Assembly: GCA_964487745.1 (NCBI GenBank)
Contig: CAZASG010000018.1
Location: forward strand, 1-64,000
Source of the DNA: Desulfolinea sp964487745
GTDB lineage: Bacteria; Chloroflexota; Anaerolineae; Anaerolineales; Villigracilaceae
Length of the DNA: 64,000 bases
Direction: 5' to 3'
Made by a program: the position numbers and the translations under genes. The notes below the pieces were generated by a model. It had not been told where the DNA came from. It saw only the letters and a program-made list of their open reading frames with translations, and made no database searches. Below are positions 52,297 to 61,359 of the stretch, piece by piece; position 1 is the stretch's first letter; each line of letters begins with the position of its first letter.

Positions 52297-53592
52297 ATGT
52301 TAAGATTGCCTTTACCATCTAAAAAACGGATCGCCTTGCGTGTCACGTCTGCTGCCGAACGAGCCATCAAACAGGGGCATCCCTGGGTCTTCGAGAGCGC
52401 CATCACATCCCAAAGTCATGCAGGAAAAGCCGGGGATTTGGCGGTCATATTTGATAAGAAACGCAAATTTCTCGCTATCGGGCTTTTCGACCCCAAAGCG
52501 ATGATCCGCGTCCGCATCCTGCAACGCCTGAAGCCTGCCTCCATTGGTGAAGATTTCTTCAAAGCCAAACTGGATACTGCCAATCAACTCCGCGCGCCCT
52601 TACGCAATTCTCCATCCGAACGGCTGACAAACGGATATCGACTCGTTCATGGCGAGAATGACGGTTTACCCGGCTTAGTTGTTGACCGCTATGCCGAGAC
52701 CTATGTGATCAAGATTTACACTCCAGCATGGATACCACATCTGAATGATGTCTTGGCTGCCCTAAACCATGTCATTGCAAACTCCGAAGGGATGAGGCAA
52801 TCTCTTGGCTCAAAAGAGGAGAGCGCGTCATCGCCAAAGGCTCCTCGCGATGATACATCGAGGATAGTTTTACGTCTCAGCGGTAGGGTCAAAGAAAATA
52901 AATTTGCTCTTGAAGACGGGATGCTCCTGCAAGGCGATGCTCTCGATGGCGCGGTCATCTTCCATGAGAATGGGCTACGTTTCGAGGCCGATCCCATCAA
53001 AGGCCAGAAGACCGGTTTCTTTCTCGACCAGCGCGAGAACCGCGCGCGCGTTGAAGCGCTGGCAAAGAACAAGCGTGTCTTGAACGTTTTCTCGTACACA
53101 GGCGGATTCTCAGTCTATGCCGCACGTGGCGGCGCGACTGAAGTCATCAGCCTGGACGCATCCAAGCCTGCGACGGACGCTGCTGAAAGAAATTTCAAGC
53201 TCAACTTCCCAAACTCAGATATTCACAAAACCATCACAGACGATGCCTTCGTCGAGATGGCGCGTATGAAAGCCGAAGGTCAACGTTTCGAGATGATCAT
53301 CATCGACCCGCCCTCCTTTGCGAAAAAAGCATCCCAAACCGAAGGCGCGATCAACGCCTACCAAAAGCTGACCAAACTTGGCATCGATATCCTCACCCCC
53401 AAAGGGATACTCGTTCAGGCCTCCTGCTCCAGCCGGGTGGAGAGCGAAACCTTCTTTGATGCCATCCACACCGCCGCGCACCAAGCAGGACACCCCATAA
53501 GCGAGATCGAACGCACGTCACATGCGCTCGATCATCCGATTGAGTTTAGAGAAGGGGAATATTTGAAATGTTTACTTGTGGCTGTGTCCTGA
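52297..53592 (+). CDS. RlmI-like class I rRNA large subunit methyltransferase
   Basis: A 431-residue protein of the RlmI/YccW family. A PUA-like N-terminal domain (GHPWVFESAI near residue 28, then RVRILQRL) is followed by a SAM domain: KTGFFLDQRENRARVEAL, VLNVFSYTGGFSVYAARGGA, MIIIDPPSFAKK and VQASCSSRV, where Cys is the catalytic position of m5C methyltransferases. Residues about 158-186 (containing HVIANSEGMRQS and SPKAPRDDTS) are encoded by an in-frame copy of repeat family 2 and are not expected in the family. The likely role is cytosine-5 methylation of 23S rRNA. Confidence 0.88.
   Translation: MLRLPLPSKKRIALRVTSAAERAIKQGHPWVFESAITSQSHAGKAGDLAVIFDKKRKFLAIGLFDPKAMIRVRILQRLKPASIGEDFFKAKLDTANQLRAPLRNSPSERLTNGYRLVHGENDGLPGLVVDRYAETYVIKIYTPAWIPHLNDVLAALNHVIANSEGMRQSLGSKEESASSPKAPRDDTSRIVLRLSGRVKENKFALEDGMLLQGDALDGAVIFHENGLRFEADPIKGQKTGFFLDQRENRARVEALAKNKRVLNVFSYTGGFSVYAARGGATEVISLDASKPATDAAERNFKLNFPNSDIHKTITDDAFVEMARMKAEGQRFEMIIIDPPSFAKKASQTEGAINAYQKLTKLGIDILTPKGILVQASCSSRVESETFFDAIHTAAHQAGHPISEIERTSHALDHPIEFREGEYLKCLLVAVS
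52770..52856. repeat. Palindromic repeat family 2, in-frame copy inside the RlmI-like gene
   Basis: It starts tgtcattgcaaac, contains gaggcaatctcttgg and ends ggctcctcgcgatgata, so the ends are inverted repeats. Order and words match the element upstream of ileS (36805-36907 on the minus strand). The reading frame stays open across it and adds about 29 residues. Confidence 0.8.
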
Positions 53593-53598
53593 TAGCGT

Positions 53599-54447
53599 TT
53601 ACTTCAAAAGCTTTCCTAAAGTCAGCGTGATTTCTCCTGGCTTACCGACATCCTCTCCGTCCACACTAACCAGCGGCATCACTCCCATCAGCGCATTCGT
53701 CAGGAAAGCTTCGTCCATTTTTGAGATTTCAGCTAGAGAAATACTTTGCTCAGCGACAGCAAGCCCACGCGTTGGCGCAAGCTCATTTATCACATGTGCA
53801 CGCATCGTACCGGCTAGCGCTCCCGCACTCAAGGGTGGCGTGAGCAGGTTTTCCCCTTGCACAAAAAAGAGATTAGCGGCACCGGCGCACACTAACTCTC
53901 CAGCAGTGTTGAGCATCAGGGCTTCATCCGCGTCCTGGTCGGCGGCTTCCTGACGTGCAAGAATATTATCCAGATAATTCAGCGATTTCACATTCGCCAG
54001 CGGAGAATATTCATTTCGTCGAATTGAACTGATAATCGCGCGCATCCCACGTTGGTAGAGTTCAGCAGGGTAGCCATGAAACTCCCCGCATTGGATAACC
54101 AGAGAAGTATTTGCTAAGTTCTTCTCGGGTAGCAACCCACGAACACTCGGTACGCCGCGACTGACCGTCAAACGCAAAAAAGCATCTTCTAATTGATTTG
54201 CTTCGAACGTTTCTGAAATAGCCTTTTCAAGTTCAGCGTCCATCCACGGCAAGGACAGGACAATCACCTCCGCGCCCTGACGCAGGCGAGCGAGATGTTT
54301 TTCAAGGCGTACAATCTCTCCATCCCGCACTCGCATCGTCTCAAAGAGTCCATCGCCGAGTGTGAAGCCGCGGTCAAGAGGACTGATGCTCGCAACATCA
54401 TCGGGAAGCAATTTGCCATTCACCCATATTTTATTTTTGGCATCCAT
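53599..54447 (-). CDS. pabC: 4-amino-4-deoxychorismate lyase (class IV aminotransferase)
   Basis: A 282-residue fold-type IV PLP enzyme. WVNGKLLPDDVASISPLDRGFTLGDGLFETMR is the typical N-terminal segment in family proteins (cited here in parts: SPLDRGFTLGDGLFETMR); the PLP Lys is in NVKSLNYLDN, and EALMLNTAGELVCAGAANLF is the cofactor-binding region. A branched-chain aminotransferase or D-amino-acid aminotransferase is possible by family, but overlap with pabAB argues for PabC, which releases p-aminobenzoate for folate. ATG 54447 follows ggtgag; TTG 54459 and GTG 54456 are alternatives. Confidence 0.87.
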   Translation of the reverse strand: MDAKNKIWVNGKLLPDDVASISPLDRGFTLGDGLFETMRVRDGEIVRLEKHLARLRQGAEVIVLSLPWMDAELEKAISETFEANQLEDAFLRLTVSRGVPSVRGLLPEKNLANTSLVIQCGEFHGYPAELYQRGMRAIISSIRRNEYSPLANVKSLNYLDNILARQEAADQDADEALMLNTAGELVCAGAANLFFVQGENLLTPPLSAGALAGTMRAHVINELAPTRGLAVAEQSISLAEISKMDEAFLTNALMGVMPLVSVDGEDVGKPGEITLTLGKLLK

Positions 54448-56563
54448 CTCGCTCACCAATCTGCTCTTCTATCAAAAATCCATTTTCACCAAACTCGCCA
54501 TGCGCTGCCGTCACAATCGAGCGAACAAGCGCCTCCACTTTCAGCAACATTTCATCATATTCTTCACCGTCATCTGAAAGGATTGTGATCGCTCCCCCTG
54601 CCCCCATAATCAATCCACCTGGCGTACTGACAATCGTGCGGATGACAATATTCAAATCTGCGGTGCCATTCAACCCCAAGAAACCGATCGCGCCAGAGTA
54701 AACACCACGCGCTTCTCGCTCAAGTTGATCAATCAACTCCATCGTCCGCAGTTTAGGCGCACCCGTCATAGAACCACCGGGAAAGGCTGCTTTGATACAG
54801 TCCACAGCGCGCAGATCATCGCGCAAACGTCCGCGAATAGTCGAGACAAGTTGATGCACGGTCGAATAACTTTCCACATCCATCAACTTCGAGACGTGGA
54901 CACTACCCACATCACAGACCAAGCCCAAATCATTGCGTAGCAAGTCGACGATCATCAAGTTCTCGGCGCGATTCTTCTCGCTATTTTGAAGTGCATCGCG
55001 TAATTGCTGATCTTCTTCCGGCGTCGTGCCACGCCGCGCTGTGCCCTTGATCGGTTTTGCTTCCACCCAACGCTCGCGATCCAAACGCAAGAAGCGCTCC
55101 GGGGATGAACTCAAAATCGCAAATTCGCCAAAACGCAGATACGCCGCATAAGGCGCGGGATTGATCTTACGCAGATGACGATAAAGGCTCAATGGGGCCA
55201 GCGTCGTTTCTGTGCTGACCTGCGTAGTCAGGCAAATCTCATAAGACTCGCCCTCTCTCAAAAACTCTTTACACTGCCGAATATCCTCGAGATAGCCTTC
55301 ATAAGGGCGATGTACACGAAACTCAATCGGCAACTTCTCTGGCAACAACGCATCCACAGGCGGCAGCACGGGTAATTCGCGCAACGCTTTTTCGGTTGCA
55401 TCCAGCCAGTCCACATCATCGCCCAATTGCACAAAGTAGGTCGCCCCTTCCAAATGGTCAAAGGCGATCAAACGTTCGGCAAAAATAAACGCCGCGTCAG
55501 GCATGGCGGCGTCATATTTTTGTTCTGCCCCACACTCCGCTTTCAACTCATAGCCCAGATAGCCAACAAAACCACCATTCAGATCGAAGGGCAATTCGGG
55601 CGACGAAATGCGCATCCTGCCAAGCTCACGGTCGAGATAGTCAAAAATGCTTTCGTCAAGCTCCTTCATCTCACTACCCTGTGCCACCAAAAGCTTTTTA
55701 GCCCGCACATCATATTGTAAAACCTGATCGCCCGCCCCTATAAACGAGAAACGTGACAAGCCCTCTTCCACGCGACTGCTATCTAGCCAAAAGGCGAAAG
55801 GCTCCTCGCCATAAAGATGATAGAAAGCCTGCTCGGGATCATAGAAAGTATCCAGTTTTCGACTTTGAACGGAAAAGTCCATCTCTTTTTGAACAGCATT
55901 TCCATTTGAGCGCGACGGGACAATGGAATGGCGTCGCAACGCACTTGACCCTGGGCTTGCTTCCCTTTTTGGACAGCCTGTCCAAAAAGCGGATGTGATC
56001 GCCGCGAAATTCTCGATCAACTGCCTGCCATACTCCGTGCTAATAGACTCGGGGTGAAATTGCACGCCCCAAAGCGGACGTGTGCGATGTCGCAGCGCCA
56101 TGATGATATCATCCTCTGCCCAGGCAATTGCTTCCAGGTCAGCCGGGAGGGGTTCCGCGACCATGAGCGAATGATATCGAACAGCGCGAAAATACTGGGG
56201 GATGCCTTCGAAGAGCATCTCGCCGTTATGGCGGATCTCACTTAATTGACCGTGCATCACGCGCGGGGCAGGAACAACCCGTCCGCCGAAGGCGGTTCCC
56301 AATCCCTGATGTCCAAGACAAACACCAAGAAGCGGAATATTCAGCTCGCGGAGTACACGGTCGCATATCCCGAAATCGCGTTCCACTTCCGGGCGTCCGG
56401 GACCGGGAGAGATAACGATGTTGTCAAAATCCAGCTTGATGAGTTCTTCCCAGCTCAACTGATCGTTCCGAATGACGAGCGGATACTCGCCGTTCACGTC
56501 CGCCAGGAGTTGAAAAAGGTTAAAGGTGTAGGAGTCGTAATTATCGATAAGGAGCGTTTTCAT
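54431..56563 (-). CDS. pabAB: Aminodeoxychorismate synthase, fused PabA-PabB
   Basis: A 710-residue fusion. Residues 1 to about 190 are a class I glutamine amidotransferase: LIDNYDSYTFNL, SPGPGRP, GVCLGHQG (nucleophile Cys) and GVQFHPESI (His, Glu). Residues from about 240 are the PabB/TrpE chorismate-binding part: IKGTARRGTTPEED, NLMIVDLLRNDLG and FPGGSMTGAPKLRTMELID. It makes aminodeoxychorismate for folate from the chorismate of the aro operon. Anthranilate synthase is less likely given pabC overlap. The linker (about 190-235) is unusual and holds palindromic DNA. ATG 56563 has a -10 box 7 bases upstream. Confidence 0.92.
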   Translation of the reverse strand: MKTLLIDNYDSYTFNLFQLLADVNGEYPLVIRNDQLSWEELIKLDFDNIVISPGPGRPEVERDFGICDRVLRELNIPLLGVCLGHQGLGTAFGGRVVPAPRVMHGQLSEIRHNGEMLFEGIPQYFRAVRYHSLMVAEPLPADLEAIAWAEDDIIMALRHRTRPLWGVQFHPESISTEYGRQLIENFAAITSAFWTGCPKREASPGSSALRRHSIVPSRSNGNAVQKEMDFSVQSRKLDTFYDPEQAFYHLYGEEPFAFWLDSSRVEEGLSRFSFIGAGDQVLQYDVRAKKLLVAQGSEMKELDESIFDYLDRELGRMRISSPELPFDLNGGFVGYLGYELKAECGAEQKYDAAMPDAAFIFAERLIAFDHLEGATYFVQLGDDVDWLDATEKALRELPVLPPVDALLPEKLPIEFRVHRPYEGYLEDIRQCKEFLREGESYEICLTTQVSTETTLAPLSLYRHLRKINPAPYAAYLRFGEFAILSSSPERFLRLDRERWVEAKPIKGTARRGTTPEEDQQLRDALQNSEKNRAENLMIVDLLRNDLGLVCDVGSVHVSKLMDVESYSTVHQLVSTIRGRLRDDLRAVDCIKAAFPGGSMTGAPKLRTMELIDQLEREARGVYSGAIGFLGLNGTADLNIVIRTIVSTPGGLIMGAGGAITILSDDGEEYDEMLLKVEALVRSIVTAAHGEFGENGFLIEEQIGERDGCQK
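55965..55989. repeat. 12-bp inverted repeat in the pabAB linker
   Basis: ctttttggacag and ctgtccaaaaag flank a single central base. A second imperfect inverted repeat (ttccatt ... aatggaa, near 55899-55927) lies close by. Both fall in the poorly conserved linker between the amidotransferase and PabB domains. Confidence 0.75.
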
Positions 56564-56570
56564 TGATGTA

Positions 56571-56599
56571 ATTGTAGAAGAGAAAGACAAAGGCGGCAA
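56571..56599 (-). promoter_or_regulatory. Promoter for pabAB-pabC
   Basis: On the minus strand TTGCCG (56599-56594), a 17-base spacer and TACAAT (56576-56571), ending 7 bases before the pabAB ATG. It suggests a leaderless transcript and supports ATG 56563 as the start. Confidence 0.65.
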
Positions 56600-56633
56600 C
56601 ACTGAAAACGATCAAACCTGATACAATTTGCTT

Positions 56634-56831
56634 ATGGATGGAAAAAAGCGCAAGAACATCAAGCCCGGTCTGAAAGTCATGATTGTTTTGAAGAAAGATC
56701 AACGCAGCGGCAAGCTGACCGAAGGCATCGTTAAAGATATATTGACCAATTCCGCGACTCACCCGCATGGCATCAAAGTCCGTTTGATGGATGGACAGGT
56801 GGGACGTGTAAAAGAAATCATTGAACTATAG
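56634..56831 (+). CDS. ywbE: YwbE family protein
   Basis: A 65-residue protein that is nearly the full Bacillus YwbE sequence pattern: RKNIKPGLKVMIVLKKDQRS, then GKLTEGIVKDILTNSATHPH, then GIKVRLMDGQVGRVKEI. The family is small, widely conserved and of unknown function. A TACAAT box (56622-56627) ends 6 bases before ATG 56634 and there is no Shine-Dalgarno, so the mRNA is probably leaderless. Confidence 0.92.
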   Translation: MDGKKRKNIKPGLKVMIVLKKDQRSGKLTEGIVKDILTNSATHPHGIKVRLMDGQVGRVKEIIEL

Positions 56832-56875
56832 AGGCAGCGTTTCTGGCTGCCCTTTCCCAGAAAAGAGAGAAAATT

Positions 56876-58333
56876 TTGAATACCCCAGAAGAAGAAACCC
56901 AGAAAGAAAGCACTACCCTCCCCAAAATCACATTCGAAGAATTACCAGAAAAGATCAAAACCGCCGCGTCTAATGCAGGCTGGAATTCGCTCATGCCCGT
57001 CCAGCAAAAAGCTATCCCTTACATGATGGCGAAGAAAGATGTGTTGATCCAGGCACGCACAGGCAGCGGTAAAACAGGCGCGTTCCTGCTACCGATGATC
57101 GAACGCCTACGGGCGAACAAGAAGTATTGTCAGGCGCTGATCCTTGTCCCCACGCGGGAACTTGCCAAACAGGTCGAGAAGGAAGCCCAAACTCTGTGCC
57201 GAGACAGCGGCCTTGAAACGGTGGCGGTTTACGGTGGAGTCGGATACGGCCCGCAGATCAAAGCCTTTGAGCGCGGCGCACAGATCGTAGTTGGCACACC
57301 CGGGCGCGTTCTCGATCATCTCATCAAGCGCAGCTTCAATCTCAACCGCCTTGAGATGCTTGTCTTCGACGAAGCCGACCGGATGCTCTCGATGGGCTTT
57401 TATCCTGATATGAAGGATGTCCAGCGTCATCTGCCACGTCACGAAGTCAATACCTGCATGTTTTCGGCGACCTTCCCACCGCACGTCATGGGCGCAGCGC
57501 ATGAGTTCATGCAAAAGCCGGAATTCATCAGCCTGAGCAGCGAGCAGGTCTACGTCGCGGAGACAGATCACATCGCCTACAACGTGCCGAGCATGGAAAA
57601 GGATCGCACACTCATCCGCCTGATCGAGTTGGAGAATCCACATTCGGCGATCATTTTCTGCAACACCAAACAGCGCGTAAATTATGTGACGACGATCCTG
57701 CAGCGTTACGGATACGACGCCGATCAGCTTAGCTCTGACCTTTCACAAAATCGACGGGAACAAGTTTTGGGACGCTTGCGAGCTGGCACACTGCGTTTTC
57801 TCGTGGCGACAGATGTTGCCGCACGCGGCATCGACATCTCGGCGTTATCTCATGTGATCCAGTACGAGCCACCCGAGGATATGGAAGCCTATATCCACCG
57901 CGCGGGGCGCACAGGACGCGCAGGTGCGACCGGCATCGCCATGATGTTGGTCTACGCCGTTGAAAAACGCCAGATGAAGCACATCGCCGCCCGCTACGAG
58001 ATCGAATTTGACGAGCGCGATATTCCCACCGAAGAAGAAGTTGCCGAAGTAGTCGCCGAGCGGGCGATGGTTTTCCTCGAAGCCAGTTTGCGTGAGCGAG
58101 ACAAACTCCAGGCAGACCGCAGCCAACGCTTCAAGGCATTGGCGCAAAAGCTGAGCGAGGGTGAAGACGAACTCCCCATCATCACGATGCTGCTGGATGA
58201 TTATTACCAGAAGGCGCAGCATAAATTTGTGCCGAAGCCGAGGAAGAAATCAGAGAAAAAACCACAGCGGAAGTCCGGACAAAGTCGTGGGCGAAGGAAA
58301 GGCGGCCGAAGACCAAAGCCAAGAAGTAAGTAG
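56876..58333 (+). CDS. DEAD-box RNA helicase
   Basis: A 485-residue helicase. Q motif PVQQKAIPYMM, motif I ARTGSGKTGAF (near residue 61), Ia PTRELAKQ, Ib TPGRVLDHL, II DEADRMLSM, III SATFP, IV IIFCNTK, V ATDVAARGIDI and VI HRAGRTGRAG are all present. The C-terminal tail from about 440 is highly basic (Lys/Arg-rich, RGRRKGGRRPKPRSK) and probably binds RNA. A role in ribosome assembly or mRNA turnover is likely; the exact orthologue is not assignable. The start is TTG 56876 after agagaga. A hairpin, ggcagc/gctgcc (56833-56851), lies upstream. Confidence 0.94.
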   Translation: MNTPEEETQKESTTLPKITFEELPEKIKTAASNAGWNSLMPVQQKAIPYMMAKKDVLIQARTGSGKTGAFLLPMIERLRANKKYCQALILVPTRELAKQVEKEAQTLCRDSGLETVAVYGGVGYGPQIKAFERGAQIVVGTPGRVLDHLIKRSFNLNRLEMLVFDEADRMLSMGFYPDMKDVQRHLPRHEVNTCMFSATFPPHVMGAAHEFMQKPEFISLSSEQVYVAETDHIAYNVPSMEKDRTLIRLIELENPHSAIIFCNTKQRVNYVTTILQRYGYDADQLSSDLSQNRREQVLGRLRAGTLRFLVATDVAARGIDISALSHVIQYEPPEDMEAYIHRAGRTGRAGATGIAMMLVYAVEKRQMKHIAARYEIEFDERDIPTEEEVAEVVAERAMVFLEASLRERDKLQADRSQRFKALAQKLSEGEDELPIITMLLDDYYQKAQHKFVPKPRKKSEKKPQRKSGQSRGRRKGGRRPKPRSK

Positions 58334-58382
58334 GTACAAAAGAACATGAAAAAAACTTTGTGCCCTCCGTGTTTATGACCCA

Positions 58383-59375
58383 ATGAACGACTTCATACAA
58401 ATTCTCCAAAACGCCATCACTGCGCGGACCGACCTCTTCGACAAGAAGCATCAGTCCGCGTTTCGGTTGTTCAACGGCTTTCTGGAGGGCAATCCTGAAA
58501 TCGCCATTGATCTTTACGTGCGGACAGCCGTCATCCACAACTATGCAGACTCCCCTGCCGAGGGCGAGACACTCGTTGAGCAGGCAAACCATTTTTTATT
58601 GAGCGAGTTTGATTGGTTGCGTGCGATCATCGTCAAAACACGCAATGGGAAAACAGCAGAAGAGAGAAACGGGAAACTGATCTACGGTGAAAAAGCGGAC
58701 GACCGCATCCGCGAGCATGGGGTTTGGTATGCCATCGATCTGACAATAAACCGCGATGCAAGTCTCTATCTGGACACACGCAATTTACGCAAGTGGGCTA
58801 TCGAGAATTTGGCAGGCAAAAGGGTTCTCAATACCTTTGCTTATACCGGTAGTCTCGGAGTCGCAGCACAAGCTGCGGGCGCAGCGCAAGTTGTGCAGAC
58901 TGACCTGAATAAAAAGTTCCTGAATGTGGGGAAAACATCCTATACGCTGAACGGATTTCCGATCCGCAAAAAGGATTTTCAGACAGGTGATTTTTGGGCA
59001 AAGATCAATCAATTTAAGCGGGCTGGAGAACTCTTCGATTGCGTCTTTCTTGATCCTCCCTTCTTCGCCGACACAAAGCGTGGACGTGTCGACTTAAACA
59101 AAAGCAGCGACCGCCTTATTAACAAGGTGCGCCCGCTCGTAGGCGATGGCGGCTGGCTGGTGGCGATCAATAACGCTCTCTTTGTCAGTGGCGCAGAATA
59201 TGTGGGGACGCTGGAAAAACTCTGTGAGGATGACTATCTCTCGATTGAAGAATTTATCCCCGTGCCCGAAGGCTTTACTGGCTATGCGCAGACAATTATC
59301 GGCACGCCGCCGGTTGATCCTACCCCTTTCAATCATTCGACAAAAATTGCTATACTGAAGGTGCGTCGAAGATAA
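58383..59375 (+). CDS. Class I SAM-dependent methyltransferase, RlmI/RlmK-related
   Basis: A 330-residue protein similar in catalytic order to the RlmI group: SLYLDTRNLRKWAIENL, VLNTFAYTGSLGVAAQAAGA (SAM motif I), VQTDLNKKFL and CVFLDPPFFADTKRG. The C-terminal part carries VAINNALFVSGAEY instead of the Cys loop of RlmI, so it is not expected to be an m5C enzyme of the same mechanism. The probable substrate is rRNA, but this is only from family resemblance. A decayed half of repeat family 1 may lie just upstream (58347-58375). Confidence 0.8.
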   Translation: MNDFIQILQNAITARTDLFDKKHQSAFRLFNGFLEGNPEIAIDLYVRTAVIHNYADSPAEGETLVEQANHFLLSEFDWLRAIIVKTRNGKTAEERNGKLIYGEKADDRIREHGVWYAIDLTINRDASLYLDTRNLRKWAIENLAGKRVLNTFAYTGSLGVAAQAAGAAQVVQTDLNKKFLNVGKTSYTLNGFPIRKKDFQTGDFWAKINQFKRAGELFDCVFLDPPFFADTKRGRVDLNKSSDRLINKVRPLVGDGGWLVAINNALFVSGAEYVGTLEKLCEDDYLSIEEFIPVPEGFTGYAQTIIGTPPVDPTPFNHSTKIAILKVRRR

Positions 59376-59391
59376 GTCTAAGGAGCGCCCC

Positions 59392-60288
59392 ATGAAATTG
59401 ACCGGTTTACATCTGTTGCTCACCTATCGTTGCAATTTTGAATGCGACCACTGCTTTCTCTGGGGAAGCCCCTGGCAAAGCGGAACAATGACATTAGCGC
59501 AGATCAAGGAAATTTTGCGCCAGGCAAAAGAACATCCCTCGATCAAGTCAATTTATTTCGAGGGCGGCGAGGCATTTCTTTATTACCCCATTCTGCTAAA
59601 GGGCGTTCAACTTGCTTCAGAACTTGGCTTTGAAACGGGCATTGTTTCAAACGGATATTGGGCAACCACAAAAGAAGATGCGCTTGAGTGGCTGCGTCCC
59701 TTCGCCGGTATTCTGGGCAGCATCTCCGTCAGCAGCGATCTTTACCACTATAACGAAGAACTCAGCCAACAAGCCAAGAATGCAGAAACCGCCGCTCGCG
59801 AACTTGGCATCCCACTTGGTTTTATCAGTATCGCCCAACCCGATGATCTTTCTGCTGAAACAGGCACAGGGCAACTGCCCGAAGGCGTTTCAGGCATCAA
59901 ATATCAAGGACGAGCAGTGGCAAAGTTAGCTCATCTGGCTGAGGGAAAGCCATGGGAGTCATTCACAGAATGTCCCTACGAAAATCTGCGCAACCCAGGA
60001 CGTGTTCACCCCGATCCATTTGGGCATATGCATATCTGCCAAGGGATCTCCATTGGCAATCTCTTTGAAACGTCGATCAACGATATTTGTGCGAACTATG
60101 ACGCAGATGAACATCCCATTACAGGTGCCTTACTCGCAGGAGGTCCCGCTGAATTGGTGCGACGATACAATCTCTCACCCCGGGAAAAATACGCGGATGC
60201 CTGCCATCTTTGTGATTGGGCACGCCGAGAGTTACGTCCGCAATTTGTGAAGATTCTGACACCCGATCAAGTCTACGGAGAGTTCTAA
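59392..60288 (+). CDS. Radical SAM protein
   Basis: A 298-residue radical SAM enzyme. The cluster motif CNFECDHC near residues 19-26 has the CxxxCxxC spacing, followed by IYFEGGEAFLYY (the GGE motif that binds the SAM amino group). Later Cys in TECPYENLRNPG, HICQGIS and DACHLCDWARREL could bind an auxiliary cluster. It starts after aaggagc and its stop is 1 base from trmO. Function unknown; the link with trmO may mean a tRNA role, but that is only position. Confidence 0.88.
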   Translation: MKLTGLHLLLTYRCNFECDHCFLWGSPWQSGTMTLAQIKEILRQAKEHPSIKSIYFEGGEAFLYYPILLKGVQLASELGFETGIVSNGYWATTKEDALEWLRPFAGILGSISVSSDLYHYNEELSQQAKNAETAARELGIPLGFISIAQPDDLSAETGTGQLPEGVSGIKYQGRAVAKLAHLAEGKPWESFTECPYENLRNPGRVHPDPFGHMHICQGISIGNLFETSINDICANYDADEHPITGALLAGGPAELVRRYNLSPREKYADACHLCDWARRELRPQFVKILTPDQVYGEF

Positions 60289-60289
60289 A

Positions 60290-60778
60290 ATGAAGATCAC
60301 CTATTCCCCCATCGGCGTCATCCACAGCCCTTTCATAGAATTGAGCGAGATGCCCATCCAGCCAACAAGCGAGAGCAGCGCCCCGGGCTATCTTGAGATT
60401 TACCCTGAACACGCCGAGGGCTTGAAAGATGTTGAAGGCTTCTCACATATTTACTTGATCTACCATCTGCACGAAGTATCATCGGCCAAGCTGCTCGTCA
60501 CTCCATTTTTAGATACGGACGAGCGCGGGATTTTCGCCACACGCGCGCCACGCCGCCCGAATCCCATCGGTTTATCGTTGGTTAAATTAATTCGCGTGGA
60601 GGCTTCTCGGGTTTACGTTGATCAAGTGGATGTCCTCGACGGGACTCCGCTCCTTGATCTGAAGCCATTTATTCCGGCGTTCGAGGGCAGGGAAAATATC
60701 CGCACAGGTTGGCTCGAGACAAGCGGTCAAAAAGTCATAAACGTCAGGTCAGATCGTCGCTTTCTTGACAAATCTTAA
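60290..60778 (+). CDS. trmO: tRNA (N6-threonylcarbamoyladenosine(37)-N6)-methyltransferase TrmO-like
   Basis: A 162-residue protein of the TrmO/YaeB/VirR family. PIGVIHSPF at the start, then GFSHIYLIYHLHEV, RGIFATRAPRRPNPIGLSLV and DVLDGTPLLDLKPFIP are the conserved blocks of its SAM-binding beta barrel. TrmO methylates t6A37 in tRNA-Thr. It lacks the C-terminal domain of the longer E. coli protein, as in many bacterial and archaeal homologues. A terminator directly follows. Confidence 0.9.
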   Translation: MKITYSPIGVIHSPFIELSEMPIQPTSESSAPGYLEIYPEHAEGLKDVEGFSHIYLIYHLHEVSSAKLLVTPFLDTDERGIFATRAPRRPNPIGLSLVKLIRVEASRVYVDQVDVLDGTPLLDLKPFIPAFEGRENIRTGWLETSGQKVINVRSDRRFLDKS

Positions 60779-60779
60779 C

Positions 60780-60806
60780 AAAAACCTACAGAAAATTAGG
60801 TTTTTT
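60780..60806 (+). terminator. Intrinsic terminator after trmO
   Basis: aaaaaccta (60780-60788) pairs with taggttttt (60797-60805) around cagaaaat, and a T-run follows. Confidence 0.85.
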
Positions 60807-60835
60807 AATTGCTGTCTTTCTGCTAAAGTGGGAAA

Positions 60836-61312
60836 ATGATTAATACAGCAAAGCCTCAAGTCTTTTCTACATCCCATCGTATGCTAAAAATCTTAGCCGT
60901 GTTGGTTTGGTTGATCGGCGGCATTATGCTGATCCGCAAAGCCAGCGAACTGATCTTTGAAGCACATGCCATAAACGCCATGTCTCCCTGGATCTGGGTC
61001 GCTATCACGGCAGGCATTTTGCTCGGCGGTATTAAAGCAAAGTTTTTATTCCGCAAAGCCTGCAAGAAAAATCTTTTACGCATTGATAATCTTCAACAGC
61101 CAAAATTCTGGCAATTTTATCGCCTGGGCTTCTTCTTCTTCTTGGCGCTAATGATCGCCACCGGCGCAACCCTCTCGCGTCTTGCCCACGGGAGCTTTCC
61201 CTTCCTGCTCTCCGTTGCTATTTTAGATTTGAGCATCGCCACCGCCTTGCTCGGCAGCAGCCCCGTTTTTCTGGAGGAGAAAGCTTTTTCAAAATCACCA
61301 CTTGACAAATAG
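60836..61312 (+). CDS. Hypothetical membrane protein
   Basis: A 158-residue protein with four hydrophobic segments (near residues 19-35, 50-68, 93-110 and 119-135) and a basic loop (KAKFLFRKACKKN) in the middle. The family is not recognised. TAAAGT (60824-60829) ends 6 bases before ATG 60836 and no ribosome site is present, so the mRNA may be leaderless. The promoter of the cysteine operon overlaps its last codons. Confidence 0.7.
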   Translation: MINTAKPQVFSTSHRMLKILAVLVWLIGGIMLIRKASELIFEAHAINAMSPWIWVAITAGILLGGIKAKFLFRKACKKNLLRIDNLQQPKFWQFYRLGFFFFLALMIATGATLSRLAHGSFPFLLSVAILDLSIATALLGSSPVFLEEKAFSKSPLDK

Positions 61313-61329
61313 GACAAGATTGGTAGAAT
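61302..61329 (+). promoter_or_regulatory. Promoter of the cysteine operon
   Basis: Consensus TTGACA (61302-61307), a 16-base spacer and TAGAAT (61324-61329), with TGG directly before it as an extended -10. The start would be near 61336, ahead of the leader peptide ribosome site. Confidence 0.8.
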
Positions 61330-61359
61330 ATCGTCTAACAAAACTTTAGAGGAAATCTC

